Assembly: GCF_030247195.1 (NCBI RefSeq)
Contig: NC_080671.1
Coordinates: forward strand, 84,938,370 to 85,002,369
Origin: Topomyia yanbarensis
Lineage: Eukaryota > Arthropoda > Insecta > Diptera > Culicidae
DNA: 64,000 nt
Direction: 5' to 3'
The notes beneath the pieces were generated by a model that worked only from the letters and a program-made list of their open reading frames with translations, had not been told where the DNA came from and did no database searches. This document shows, piece by piece, positions 1 through 61,517 of the stretch. The position numbers were made by a program, and so were the translations under genes. Each line of letters opens with the position of its first letter. The first letter of the stretch is position 1.

Positions 1-1655
1 CGATGCACTTAATGTTGCAACCAGCAGCACCATTCTAGTCGCTTTCTATGGTTACCAATAAATGCCCACAAAAGTTTGAAAATGACCCGCTGATATAGCA
101 AACGTACATTAATAAGCAATCAGGGAGAACGACTAACATGTTACGACCGATTGAAACTATAAGTAATTAAGTTGGGATTAACGTTTCGATTATATGCCGT
201 CAGCATGTGACAATCTCTCCTTTTTGTGTGGTTCGTTGTTACATAAATGTATAGATGTTTATTAGAGTGGGACATGGTTATATGAAAAAAATAAAATTTC
301 GCTCCGAGTAACTTTTTGGGTCGTATTTGGCTCCCAGAACAACTCTGCAAATTTTTAGTTCGATAGGTGAAACTATATTTTTGCGCCCACGGTTTAAAGT
401 TTACATGGGATTTCGTATGGGGAAAACGTCTTTTACACATTAATTCTTTCAAGATTCGCCCGTTACCTCCTAAAAATAAATAGATGTCTGATTTTTATAG
501 GAAATTTATCAAGGAAACAAAGTCTAGAAGACCATGAAACGATCTGATGCTTGTGGAAAAAGTTATTAAGCAAAAACCGATTGATGCCCTGAAGGTTATT
601 CAAAATTTTACTTTTCATAGCATCACTGCTGCTGACGGTCGAATTATATACAAAATCTGTAACTTTCTCTTATTATTTATAAAATAAGACTCAATTTATT
701 CCTCAAAACTATTGCGAAGTGGCCAAACAGTATAGATAAATGATTTAGACACATTAAGAGAAGATCAAAACAAAATTGCATACAAATGGACAACCAGCAG
801 CAGTGGTGCTAGAAAAAATGAATATTTTATCAATCGTCAGAGCATCAATTGGTTTCAGCTTAATAACTTTTTTCTCAAGCGTCAGATCGTTTCGTAGTTT
901 TCGAGACTTTGTTTCTTTGTTAAATTTGCTACAAAAGCCACATAACCGTTTATTTTTAGGAAGCAATGGGCGACTCCTGGAGGAATTATTTTGTGAAAGT
1001 TAGTTTTCCCATGTAAAATCCCATGTAAACTTTAAATAGCGGGCGCAAAAATATAGTTTCACGGATCGAGCTAAGAATTTGCACAGATGTTCTAGGACCC
1101 AAATGGTACCCAAAAAGTTGCTCGGAGCTGGAATCTATTTTTTGTCCCACCCTAATGTTTATGCCTAACAACTTGACCGAAGAAGGGATCAAATAAAATT
1201 ATGTACTTTGTTGTAGAAAATTAAGAATAGTGGCTTCGGTATATATCTCAGATTCTATTTTCCATAGCAAAATTGAAAGAGAATGTTGAATTTCAGTAAC
1301 TAGCAGCAACTTCGTGCCAGACGGAATATTCAAACTAAATTGGGGGAAGAAGGTAAGAAAACTCTTAAGTAAAATTCTGCTTTCATACTATTTAATTACC
1401 TCACGATTTAAGATGGCTATGAGGATTAGTCTATGGTTCCAGGAATCAATTTCCAAAACAAGAACATGAGAATATGTCACGATGATGTTGACGACATTTA
1501 TCAATTTCTCATTATAAAAAAACTAGTTTAGAAAGGTGATTTTTCACGAAGGTGGACAATTATTTACGTGCTAAATATTGCATCTTTATGTTCTAGCGAA
1601 TCATACAACTTGATTCACCTGTGCGAAAAAAAAAAATCTCCAAAAAATCACTCAC
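1..1655 (-). other. spire first intron (left end of window)
   Basis: AT-rich intron downstream of the spire KIND exon. No further spire exon was seen. 262-1155 is a foldback repeat listed separately; 1156-1655 holds nothing recognised. Confidence 0.6.
262..1155. mobile_element. foldback element in the spire intron
   Basis: Two arms of about 380 bp face each other (262-640 and 780-1155). The outer ends read TTAGAGTGGGACA on the left and, in reverse complement, TTAGGGTGGGACA on the right. Inside, both arms carry the same block around GCTCCGAG(T/C)AACTTTTTGGG and later GAAACTATATTTTTGCGCCC. The arms are about 80-85 percent alike by eye, so this is an old copy. No coding capacity and no target duplication were found. 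Superfamily unknown. Confidence 0.7.
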
Positions 1656-2079
1656 CTTTGTCCCCGACCGTCACGAAGCAGCTGCCATCCTTGTGCACAT
1701 TCAGATGCCGCGTCTCGACCGGCAGACGCAAATCCCGCAACCGGCAGCCAGTCTCCTGCAGTTTGGCCTTGAACATACGCGCACTCTGATAAATCAACGC
1801 CCAAGCCTGATCCTCGGAGATGGGTGCGTTGAACGTCTTCAGTATGTCCTCCAGCGTAACCGACAACCGGTCGGACCCACCGTCCACCCCCAGACGCGCA
1901 CTATCGGGTCTGCACTGAACAGCCACCAGACTGTTTTTGTTGTTGCTATTTTCGACAGTGGGTGGATTTTTCGAGGCCCGGTTCACTTTTACGGACGGTA
2001 ATAGCTTCCGAGCGGCACCCACCAGCTCCTTCGGTAGCGGAGGGCAAATCGGAACTGACCGGGACGATTTCTCAGCCAT
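1656..2079 (-). CDS. spire: spire, first coding exon (N-terminus and most of the KIND domain)
   Basis: Spire nucleates actin filaments through tandem WH2 repeats and binds formins (Cappuccino) through its N-terminal KIND domain, acting on vesicles and in oocyte polarity. This exon codes for 141 residues. Residues about 70-141 match the Spire KIND pattern, with the run LEDILKTFNAPISEDQAWAL followed by IYQSARMF and the HLNVHKDGSCFVTV strand. The first 70 residues are a Ser/Pro/Asn-rich leader, which is normal for the family. The ATG at 2079 has a good context (GAC before, G after); an upstream in-frame GTG is not needed. The exon ends in a strong donor, AAAG|GTGAGT, leaving phase 1. WH2 repeats, Spir box and FYVE-like domain must lie to the left of the window. 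The family assignment is from motif recognition only. Confidence 0.85.
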
Positions 2080-3775
2080 GTCGCAGCTCTTCGACCTAAG
2101 TAAATCGGTAAACCAGAACACACGCACCTGATACGCAAGTATCCTAACAATCTTCTGGTCGAAGCTTCAGACTACACGGATATTCATGGACCGAAGAACT
2201 CATCGTAACAGTGAGCAGAAACCTTTTTTTCTTTCACCATGATCGCAGGCACATCCAGAAAAACGAAAACTATACGTTATGAATCACACAATCTACAGAT
2301 AAATAGTCTCTTCTCTACGACTGATTCCACTCTGGTTTGCTATCAAAAATAAACACTTCACTCTTCTTATCACAAAAGCAAGTTTCATATAGGCGATAAC
2401 GCGTAGGCCCTCGCGATCAGGTACAAGCACCGATGATTTTTTTCTGTTGTCAACAAAAGCCACAAATTTCAATCTCCATCACTGCCATCTGTCAATTTTT
2501 TGACATTCTACATCCCACGACCAGGCTACTATTCTTTCACGTGATACAAAACAAACTCTCTTGCCAGGAAATCGATTCTCCGTAAGGCGATAGCACCCAG
2601 CACTCACACTATTGGTAGGGCCTTTCTTTCGCCTTCGGCACACTCTTCCGGATTTGACACTTTCCCAACGCGAACAAACGGTTTCGGTGCTGTTTGGTAC
2701 AAACTTCAGGGGAAAATACGTAGTTTTAGCAAGAACGATACAATTTCGCACGGTCAAGCTTTCATATCCGAACGGTGCGTGTTTAGTCGTAGCTAATCGG
2801 AATCATACAGCAACTTTTTCGATAGATAACTCTTTCACTGTCACACCAGCACAGGTTTCGCCATAATTGTGTGGAGCAAGCCACAATGCAAATCACGATA
2901 AAAAAAATTCAATGCCACAGAAATCGTAACTCGCCACTCTCGTCACATGAGATGCCCAGTGAAATGTTGGTAACTGATCCGCACTTTGAAACAAACTCTC
3001 CGAACTCTTGTTTATTTCTGTTACACCTTAATATGCACCAAACATTATCGTAAAAGAGGAAATTATATGATATGTGATATCCAAAGGCAGATGCCTGTTT
3101 GTGCGAAATTAACACACTGCAGGAACCAATATTTTCTTTGAACAACCGAAATTAAACAAATCGCACTACTAATTACCACTGGAAACGGCAGTTACCTATT
3201 TAGAAGTAAAAAGCAATAAATTTACGCGATACTTATGAAAACCACCGAACGTAAAGAAACACAGTCAAAATTCACACTGCGCACCGTATGAACGCTAACC
3301 GTATACTAACAAGGAGCGCAACTGCTCGAAAGCTAGAGCCCCACGACACGACCTCTCGAGAGAACGCAACACACATATGGATGGGGTGAAGGGAAATGAT
3401 CTACATCCGCCTCCTCGTTGAATTTTGGACCAGTTCGTTTGAGCTTTGTGCTCTCGCGAGTATCAAACGAGCTTTTTGCTCGTGTTTGCGCTCTCGCGTT
3501 TGTACCATTTCGAGAGCATGAGAAACTTTTCTTTTCGAGTTGATTTGTTTTGGTGCTTTCTCGCTCGCTCTTATCAGCCGGTGTTTTCGTACCCTCTCGC
3601 TTACGCTGGTATGTGCAAGAGATTGAACGATCGTTCGTGGGCAATCCAAGAGGGCGATGGCGCCGGTCGGTGGTACAGAGATGTTGGTCTGTTTAGGAAC
3701 ACCACAAATTCCGAAAGCTTCGTTCGAGTAGTGGCAGTGTTTCCGTCAATTATTTGGGAGTTTGGAGGATAGATG
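2080..3775 (-). promoter_or_regulatory. spire 5' leader and putative promoter region
   Basis: This is the stretch upstream of the spire start codon, before repeats begin. It has no good reading frame. Around 3345-3620 it is rich in CTCTCG and GAGAG words (for example 3355-3365, 3450-3462, 3490-3500, 3565-3575), the kind of GAGA-factor-like sequence often found at insect promoters. No clear TATA box or initiator could be chosen. The start site and any non-coding first exon are unknown, so this is an inference from position and composition. Confidence 0.35.
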
Positions 3776-6313
3776 AAAAGTATAATAATTATAATTATTA
3801 TTGTAAAATTTACTATCTACCATATTAGCATATTGTCTGTGATATTAGTATCTAAGTGAAACCCCTTCATACCAATGTTGCTTATTAATAACAACGTTTT
3901 AAACAGAAAATCTTTTAACTGAGGCTTACCTCTCATTTGAGCACTACAATTTATAAGCATAATTCCCAGAACTAAAATTATTACAATTGGTCTGATTAGA
4001 TTTCGCTGGAGCAGCGCAGGCAGGGACAGTTTCAGTTAACGTAAAAAGCTTATATTTTGATAAATCACCGTTGTCTTGAAATATTATTGAAAACAGTCTT
4101 TGTAAATATTCTAGGAGAATTCTATTGTGCATCGGAAGGTAAAAATAGACACACTTCGAAATCAAAATAGAAATTTAGAATGCATTTAGTGTTGCGTGTC
4201 AGACGTCAAATCCCAGAAAACCTAGCCCTACATCCAACAAAACATCGAACGAAGTGGATATGCGTAAGGCGTTTATTGAACAGATTTGTCTGCGAGTGAG
4301 TGTAAAGTTGATGCATTATGCATTTTTTTTTTTTCAAATTCCGTGCAAATTTGATGAACATTTCTAGTGTAGTCTGTCTTTATTATCAGACACTGACTTC
4401 CCGTTTAAATCATACACATCGAACTCTGATTTTCTTTTGGATAATAGACAATCCGCTAAATATTCTAAAGATTTCGAAAGAACTGACGCAGGATTACTCA
4501 TCGTGGCAGTTTTCTCAAAAGTTCATCCAGATAAACTCAGAATTATGTAACTCTGACTAAAGCAAGCAAATTACGTTAATGGTGACAAGCCTTTTATGAA
4601 GAACTACCATTTCCAAATGCCCGCACACATCGTTGAGATCGACGGTGCAGTGATTCGAATTACTAAAACACGGAGTTGGTTATTTCAAGGGTCCCTTGCT
4701 CTAACGAGCAAAGATTGCGAATGGCAACCGCACTGGACCAAATGGTGCATTCTTTCAAACTCATGTCAAGGAACCTTTGGTAGGAGATTCCACATAACCA
4801 TGCAACGTGTACAAACAGCGTCTCAGGAATCTGAAGCATTCATTTTAAAAAGCGCTCTGTGTCAGTGCTGCGAAAATTCAAAATCAGTTACCTATTTCTG
4901 CTTGTATTTACCGCAACCAACATTCAGATTCACCCTCATTCATTAACTTTCCAACTGACTGAAATTTCATGCAGAAGCGAATGCTTGAGTGCAGAGGAAA
5001 TATAAATTCGTTCATCAACAAAAGCATTCATTTGTTGTTATATGGACAGTTTGATGGCAGAAGTTGGCATCTTCTACGTTTTCGAGCATAAGTGAACTGC
5101 TCTATATCTGGTGCACTTTTACTCAATAATCCCCCTCAGAACTAACATTGAAACAAAATTCAGTTTGCTTCTGAAACCGAGAATATCCGAACCTGAATGC
5201 GCTGTGTCGGGAGAACGAATGACGAGGGAAACGAACCAAACATTTCATTTATCGCGCCGGGCATGAATTGAATTTTATTTTCTTTCAAGTTCACGAAGGG
5301 ATGTCAATTTTTTGAACTCTGCTCTGTGTGCTCTTTTTCAGAATAATAATGCGGAGACATCTTTTGCTGCTTCAAAGAATTATAGGTGGATGTTATTCCT
5401 TACAAAAGCTTAAATTTTTCTCTTGAGAGGCCACCTCTGACACAAAGCCGAAGTAACCAGTTCTTGGCTTAGAAATTTGAGATGAGTCAAGGAGTTTTCG
5501 GTGTTTCCAAGACCACCAAAAATCTCATGTGACATTTCAACCAGAGATTCAATTTAGTGCAGAACTCGTTGATATCCGGCAACTTTGTGATATTGCGTAA
5601 CTTTTCCCGGCATCGAGTAGGCTTCAATTCTCATGGTACGCCGTATGGTTGTCTTCTCGATTACAATTGATCTAGCTTACTCCACGATCTTTGCTATAGC
5701 TTTAAGGAGAGGGGATGCTTCATTACCCATGATCACAAATCCATCCCATTGTATTTCTATGAAACTGAGTAAACGAACAATAAACTTTGCAATATTTTCA
5801 CTATTTTTTAATTTGAAGTCTTTGCAGTTGAAATTTTCGTGTTGTGCAACTCGAGCACGTTTATTACTTATTCTTTTTCTCTCCTTTTTATTAGCGACTA
5901 AGAGTGAGACAATTTTTTTTATGTTGTAACGACATTTAATTAGCAAGGACCTGGAAGAAATGAAATATTTTTCAATATTAAGAGCCAGCTGTGCGCTTCT
6001 TTGATGTTTACCTTTTTTTAGTTGGCTTATCGAACAAAAATTTAGTATGTCTTATTTTATCATTTATCCTCACTTATTATATAAAGAAGATCATGATTTC
6101 AGCATCCCCTAAGGTTGGTGCCCTTGGCAGGGTAGAAAGATCGGTTCATGAGCTATATCAAAGAACTCGATTTATTGACATTGGTGAGATACTTGAAAGT
6201 TATTTGGGTTCAGAGCATTGTTTGAGGATTTAGCCATATATTTAATGTATGGTGGTTAATTTAAAAGAAATAAATTTATTGAGAATTATTGGTAAAATTT
6301 GGGGTGAATTTAT
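3776..6313. other. intergenic, nothing recognised
   Basis: AT-rich DNA between the spire promoter side and the first SINE. Short open frames (4596-4946, 5633-5929) show no known motif and have no splice or start context, so they are taken as chance. No repeat with clear ends was found. Confidence 0.5.
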
Positions 6314-6473
6314 CTTTTTTTGTGTCGATTATAAAGGTTTTAACCTTAAGGTCATTCGCCTCTTCGGGTTAGAAAAATCTCTAACCCTATGTGCGTGGTT
6401 GGGATTCGAACCCAGGTAAGCTGCGTACAAGGCAATCGATTTCTCAACTACGCTATGCCCGCCCCCCCAAAGA
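6314..6473 (-). mobile_element. tRNA-derived SINE (Feilai-like), copy 1
   Basis: About 160 bp in minus orientation with a tRNA-like head: on the minus strand GGCATAGCGTAGTTGAGAAA then a B-box-like GGGTTCGAATCCC. The body carries GGGTTAGAGATTTTTCTAACCC and ends in AACCTTTATAATCGACACAAAA. The 10-bp direct repeat GTGAATTTAT at 6304-6313 and 6474-6483 is a perfect target duplication. Two more copies occur at 30428 and 34291. Confidence 0.85.
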
Positions 6474-6483
6474 GTGAATTTAT

Positions 6484-8002
6484 TTAATTATTTATTTAAT
6501 CATTTGTTTAATAATAATGTCTTCTAAATTATCACACAAGCTTCCAGCGCTTACAGATTACATTCGTTTACTTAATTTACTTCTCTATCGGTGGCACTGG
6601 CTGTTAATTTGGAAGTACTAGGTGCAATTCACGCTCATTGTATACTGCTAGTACATCCCTTACACGTTGAGATCGGAAAATTGTACCTATTTTCAAAAAG
6701 ACCAATGCTCGTTTTACAAATTTATATGGTTTGCATTGGAAAGCCCCAGGAATTGAACTTTCATCTTTTTGTAGAATAGTGCTAGAGGTATTTAGTTGTT
6801 TTAGTTGTAAAATCCGTTTTATCTTTAAATTCAATAAAAAATAAAATCAACTTGCTCTTTTCTTGTTTCGGACTGATTCGTTTCGAACTGATTCGCAATT
6901 TCGTCGTTTTTCATGGAGCGACCGAATCAACCGCCCGTCGAGAACCGGAGGAGAGCCTAAGGCTGGTATTACTGCTGGGAGCTTCTAAACCTACCTATTG
7001 AATCTTGAATAGAGGAATTGTATGAATTCAACTTTTCAAATCAAACTATGTTGGATCAGTTGCTGTTTCTGTTGATCAGAGTCTTATTATGCTAGTATAT
7101 AGTGCTTCCATAGAAACGAACTAATTCAAGGAAAACCTGTGACTGCGGAACATTAACACAGCAGTGATCGATTTCAAAGGCTTTCCTGCCCGTCCAACCT
7201 GTGACAATTGGCGTGCTCATAAAGTTGTCTAATGGAAATCACAATTCGTTGCTACAAAGAATCGTAGACACAACAAGGAACCGAATGAAACGTCAAACAC
7301 AAGGTTTAGGGCAATGGTAGGGCCGACTTAAGTCACTATCAACCACATTTTTTTGTTTTACAAATCTTCGCAAAAGCTCAACAATGCGGAACCTACGAAA
7401 AAACGTAGGTCCTGATTATTTGGAAGGTTGATGTCTCGTCGCACAAAAACAAAATTAGTGTTTTTAGATTTACACATCTGAGACACAATAGATGGATGCC
7501 AAACTCTTTGCAAAAGCTCTTGAGGCCTCCCTTTTGAAAGCATTTGTCCGCTGATGCTCTCAGATACGAGTAAGAGCTGATTGTTGACGCTAACGTGTCA
7601 ATCAAGCCAATATATTTTGATTCTGAATCATATACGACTCAGGGTTGATTCAGAGACACCAACTCCCGTCGAAACTGTCAAAATGTGATGGTACGTTGCC
7701 TACTAGAAGTAGTAGAGAAAGAAGAGTCCCTTCAGTTCTGCCAATCTAGGGTCCGGTTGTCTCATATTGCCACATTCACAGATAGCGGGCCAGACAGGCG
7801 AATTTCGACAGCTTCTTATTCCGTGATTTCCAAATCGGGTAAAATTGCCATTGCTACGAATTTTGTGAGACCAGCTACTCAAGAAGTAAAACAATTACTA
7901 AATGTACAGATAGTGCTCAATTTGGGAGAAGTTGACATCCTGCAAAGGATCTTCAAACGATCCATGAATGTTGAAAAATATCCCTACTGTGGAGAGAGTT
8001 CA
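6484..8002. other. intergenic, nothing recognised
   Basis: No supported gene. An open frame at 7685-8077 on the plus strand runs into the hairpin element at 8003 and has no recognisable motif, so it is not called. Confidence 0.5.
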
Positions 8003-8097
8003 CATGGGGCTTTATTCTCACAGTCACGTCACCTAGTGACTAGAAGGAAATTTTGTTCTAGTCACCAAGTGACGTGACTGTGAGAATAGGCCCCATG
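8003..8097. repeat. 95-bp hairpin element
   Basis: An almost perfect palindrome. The left arm 8003-8045 begins CATGGGGC and includes TTCTCACAGTCACGTCAC; the right arm 8056-8097 is its reverse complement with only a few mismatches and ends in GCCCCATG, around a loop of about 10 bases. It could be a very small MITE or the source of a hairpin RNA. No target duplication is evident. Confidence 0.75.
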
Positions 8098-8987
8098 ATG
8101 TCTCGACATGTTACGAGTATCATTGAGCATGAGGATAAACCGAAATGCAAAAATGTTAAAGAGCATGACGGAACAGCTTTTAGTTTGTCTAGAAGCTATT
8201 ATTATAGAACAATAGAACAAAGAAAACTAGTTCCTGCTGATTTTTGCATCACGAAAAATCAAATTCTAAATCCCACGTAAAATACAGAATTAAGTTTCCA
8301 CCGAGGAGTATGGCCCAAAATTGACTCTCCCAATCTTACAAATTGTCAGCAATATTGTTATCACACCCCCCCTTAGGATGTAACTTAAAACATTTGATTT
8401 CTCTTCCGTGAAAGAATATTACGACAAAATATAACATATTGTCGTCATACCCCCTCACACCCCTAAAAACAGTTGGGTATTTCAAACAAGTGCTGGCAAA
8501 TTTCGGATCATTAATTATTCACGCCTAAATTTCATATAAAACATCTTCATTTATGTGTATATAACAAAAATAACTAACGTATCAAAATTTAATACAAATT
8601 TCACGGAAATTTCTCAAAACATACCGGATTATTCTCTAAAAATGCATTTACGGTCTCTATCATTTGCCAAAATATCCTTTACTTGGCGAAACGTGTGGGT
8701 GACAAAATCTCCTTAATTCCTTGGTGCCAAAATTCTCTCGTCCGTAGAATTCGATTACTGGTGGTCTCTACTCGGTGGAGCAATTCGTCGTTCTAAAAAG
8801 AAAGTTGATACAATTTTTCGTGAACTCAGCCCACTAGATACAAACAAACCTTTTTACAGTTCGGATCGCTACTCGATCGCATCAGCTTGTACGCCTCCGA
8901 TGGATAAAAGGTTTGATGAAAGGAAGTATTCATATTTCTAGAAACGGAACCGAACCAAAATGAAAGGCACAATTATTAATTACGATC
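8098..8987. other. intergenic between hairpin and gene 2 end
   Basis: AT-rich, with C-runs at about 8367-8372 and 8450-8462. No gene or repeat with clear ends. It lies just 3' of the coiled-coil gene. Confidence 0.5.
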
Positions 8988-8993
8988 TTTATT
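8988..8993 (-). terminator. polyadenylation signal AATAAA of the coiled-coil gene
   Basis: Canonical AATAAA on the minus strand, 44 bases after the TGA at 9040-9038. This is the expected place for the 3' end of gene 2 and supports 9038 as the true end of the coding sequence. Confidence 0.7.
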
Positions 8994-9037
8994 GATATAA
9001 CGCGGCTAGTAAAAAAAACCGTGATCCGGTGGAACAA

Positions 9038-57602
<48,565 letters not shown>

Positions 57603-57772
57603 TTCGCACTGCATTTACCGACTGTAGACTGTAGTCCTGTTTCTCTGTCGAGCCGAAATCCATTGAAAGAAATCTGAATTCAATTCCTCCGGGCACAACT
57701 TCCTTACTCGCAAATCCTTCCTGTCCGACTCTCGCCACGCCTAGGTTTTTGCCCCGGAATAGCTAGACTAGA

Positions 57773-58022
57773 TGGTCGGTGTTAGGTCAGACCGGACTAA
57801 GTGACAGTACATTGATTTCGAGAAAAACACGATTAAAGTTTGAATCGCAGCATCCTTTACATTATAATTGGAAAATAATTTTTACCATAATTCTTGTTTA
57901 TAGTTTTATATTTCAAATCTGGTAGAAGTGGAATGTAGATGAAGAAACTCTTTATCCAGTGCTATCATTAACTCATTTTTTGATGTTTTGCGACTTGGTC
58001 CGGTCTGACTTAACACCGACCA
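57773..58022. mobile_element. 250-bp TIR element just upstream of the coiled-coil gene
   Basis: The ends TGGTCGGTGTTAGGTCAGAC and (right, reverse complement) TGGTCGGTGTTAAGTCAGAC continue as CGGAC(T/C)AAGT. It is AT-rich inside and non-coding. It starts 171 bp upstream of the start codon of gene 2, so it probably lies in or next to the promoter. Target duplication unclear. Confidence 0.75.
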
Positions 58023-58138
58023 GATGTTCTTGCCGGTCCGTTCGTTTCATAATTCGCACTTTTCAGGTACAATGTAATGTGTCACTGCTCTAAATAAAAT
58101 TTGGCGAAAAACACAAAATCACACAAAAGTTTACTCTC

Positions 58139-58169
<31 letters not shown>

Positions 58170-59269
58170 ACAAATAGAGAAATAAATAATAATGTATCTC
58201 AGATAGTTTTATACATAAAAACATCTTATGCATCAAGATAACTTGAGCCAATCCCCAGACACAGTCATTTGAAGCAAAAAATTAAAAAATTCTCAGCACG
58301 TCTCGCTATATCTCAATAACCCAGCAGAATGTCAAAATTCTGTAAACGCCACTTTGTAGAGATTTTTTAGACAAGTGATGTGGCATATTTAACTCAGTTT
58401 ACCCCAAAATGGCGTTTGTCACGAGGTATGTTTTCAACTGCTTCCATACATTTGTAAGCTTTTGTGTAATAGCAGTCTTTAAATTCGAAAAGTGCTGTAG
58501 GCAAGGGGGGGGGGGCGGGTTTGGGGGTTAAAACCCCCTCCGTACCAGAATTATTTGGATTGAAGAAAAAACTTATTGATGCCGACTAATTTAATTAAAC
58601 CGTACGATTTCCCATCATGTTGTGCTCACTTTTTAAAGGATGTACAGAAATATGGACAAATGACACTTTTTCGAATGGGAAGCGAAGTTGAATAGGTTGA
58701 ATGGCTGTGAAATTGCGTAAATTTCAACATTTGCAGCAAATTAATTTGATTCAGAACGAAAATGACACTTTCGTAAAGTAGAAGGAAAAATATAAAAAAT
58801 GGCATTTTCGGTTTTTCTCTAGTAGGTTAGGATCGATTTGTATTTGATTTTTGTTACATTAGCATTGATACGAATATTTGAGGTCAAAATCACGTCATTT
58901 CGAAACCGTCAGCTTCGGTAATAGAACCAAGCAAAATAGTCCAAAAGAAGATTGTAATTGTAAGAACTGGATCACAAGTTATTAACGCAATTCATCTTGT
59001 TTACAAAAAAAAATCAATCGGTTTTGAAAAATACGCATATTATTTCTTTTGAATTTCACTATTTATTTTGAGCCATTATCCCATTCCGGAGAAAGATTCT
59101 TGTTTTATTCCCCGAATCCCAGGAAGCTGAAAAAAACGGGAAATGGAAGCTCACGTCATCTCCCTAATACCCATTTCGGAATTTGCTGTAGGCGATTATA
59201 AGCCAACGTGTTTGGTATCTTCTAGTTGCTGTCTAATAAGTGCTGGTAATGAAATGTGTAGTGCTGTGA
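58023..59269. repeat. intergenic DNA with an (AAAT)n tract and a G-run hairpin
   Basis: 58137-58170 is a clean AAAT tract. 58505-58541 has a run of ten G, then GGGTTTGGGGGTTAAAACCCCC, a small G-rich hairpin. Nothing else recognised. Confidence 0.6.
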
Positions 59270-60965
59270 TCGAGCATGGTTAGAGTAGCACAAATTAATC
59301 TTCAGCATAAACGTACAGCAGCTATGAATCTATCCTTCCATGTGCAGGAAGGAAAAGCTTCCACAGATTTGGTTCAAGAACTGTATTTCCACAAAGGAAA
59401 CTTCTACGTTGGAAAGCTACTTAACCCCGTCTTCGTAGCTTTCAACAAAAATGGCATGACAAATCCACGTGGAATGCTTCGTGCATGTGTTCATTTGCAC
59501 ATCCAATGTTTCATTATTACCAAATGTGAAAGAATCATCGTCTTTTTTCACTTGCCCTAGGATTCTTTGATAAAGATTTTTAAAGGTGACCTGCCTTTGG
59601 AAAGTTTCCGATGTTTTCACAAAACTCGTGCATGGCGTGCACTTTTCAGCCTTTCTCAACTCAGCGTTGTATTTGGTAAGAGCGGCCCTGGGGTCTGGCC
59701 AGTTATCAGTAATTGTCGCTTTATTGAGCAAGCGCCTAGCTTCCATCTTAAGTGTTGCTAGATTTTCGTTCTATCAAGAAACATCACGACATACAGACCT
59801 CGTTACAAGAGGGCAACTGTTATTATAGGCGGTTATAATGCTCTTTCGTAGGTCGCTTGCCGCATTAACCATTGGAGACAGTGGAGATTGGATCTTACTC
59901 CCCGTTCTTTTCAACTATTCCAGGTGTGAGCGGAATACACACTAATTTATTTTTCGTATTTCCCTGTGTTTTGCACTGTGAGTTTAATGGCTTCTATGGC
60001 GAATATTATGTGTCTTTGATCCGATAGACTAGGTTCGTCAGAAACGTCCTAACTCTTTATCTTTTCCTTTATTTGAGCGCTGCATAACGTGAGATCCACT
60101 ACTTCGCCTCTGACTGTGTTCATAAATATAGATTCAGCTCCCTTGTTACATACACTGACATCATTTGACGAAAGGTATTCTAGTAGCTGCTCACCTCTGG
60201 TAGTTACATCCGTGCTACCCCATATTGTGTGATATATTTGTAGTACTTTATGAGGGCATCGCTTTCAGAATCCGCATCGCCAGGGAAGTAGGCAGATGCG
60301 ATCACAATCTCCTGCTTGCCTCTAGCCGTCGGGTCGGTGCCTCCACTTGTATGTTATTGCAAAGTCGTCTCGTTGAATGACTCCTGTAATTGGAGAATTG
60401 TATGTTGTCCGTTTATCAAAATTGCAGCTGTTGGAGTTGGCTGGTCACTACAATATACTAACTTATGAGCTGAGGAATTTAAACCAAAGATTTTGTATTT
60501 ATTTGCCCACGGCGCCTGTAGAAGAGGGATGTCTAAGCGATGATCCTCCGGGCAAAGACGCTTCGGGTGATGGAAATTCACTTGGATGCAGCGAATGCTG
60601 TTCATTGTGTTGGTGTTTTTTGCCATCGATTTTTGGGACCAATGCTTCGTCCCATTCATTGTATATTGCGAACCTTCGCCTACAGGGGGTTTTCGATCCT
60701 CTCCTTGTGTATCAGTTCGTGAGCTGCGCACAATAGCGTGCTTTTGTGTATAACTCATGAGACGGACTGTCACCGATGCACTCGTTACCGTTACTGCAAG
60801 CTTGCTATGATCAGAAGCTATGATATGATCACTTCACGAAGTGTTCCGCTTTTGGGTCACCCGCAGGAGCTTTTTCAGTTCATGCTTGCCTACAACATCC
60901 ACGATCGGCGAAGACGGGGGCACCAGTCAACTGGCGCATTCTAGCTTTTCCGAATACGTAATAAA

Positions 60966-61210
60966 GGACCATTCATAAATTACGTAACGCTTTTAGGGGG
61001 GGGAGGGTACGACAAGTTGTGACATGTTGTGACATAAGGGGGAGTTAGTTAGATCGTTACGTAACATGTTTTCACCGAAGAAAAAAAAATTCTGGGGATT
61101 TGTTACGTAATAGGGGAGGGGGCGATGGTGAATTTTGTGACAACTTGTTACATGAGGGAGGGGGAGTCAATTTTGGGCAATTTTTGCGTTACGTAATTTA
61201 TGAACGGTCC
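60966..61210. mobile_element. 245-bp MITE with ATAAATTACGTAACGC ends
   Basis: The left end GGACCATTCATAAATTACGT faces the right end, whose reverse complement is GGACCGTTCATAAATTACGT. It is G-rich inside with GGGGGGAGGG, GTGACAACTTGT and two further TTACGTAA words (61054, 61103). It splits the LINE relic. This end sequence is widespread in insect genomes. Confidence 0.82.
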
Positions 61211-61517
61211 CCAAAAGTTCAGCTGGTTGTGTTGGGAGGTATCAGTTTCACTGAAGCCTCATCCACCGCCAGCAGGGCTGAATCGCTGCTGTGGCATCCA
61301 ACAGCCACTTAGTTATATCTTCGTCTGAACAGGTGATTTCGATATACCCTTGTTTGTTTATTCATTTCCTAAACTTGCGTTTCGTATTTGCTTGAGTTCG
61401 GCTCCATGACGCTATCAATCAGTAAGCATCGAGTAGCATTCAACTGTTCATGGCTGAGGATATTCGCAGGGTACCCAACCGGAGTACGACTTGGCCATTT
61501 CGTTGAAAGGTGGGCGC

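Noticed and set aside
1656..2127. Upstream start of the spire exon at 2127
   Set aside because: That codon is GTG; the ATG at 2079 has a good context and gives the expected leader length.
6380..6465. tRNA gene
   Set aside because: The B-box and A-box belong to a SINE: it is one of three copies with a shared non-tRNA body and target duplications, and the cloverleaf does not close.
7685..8077. 130-codon plus-strand frame
   Set aside because: Runs through the 95-bp hairpin, has no recognisable domain and no splice context.
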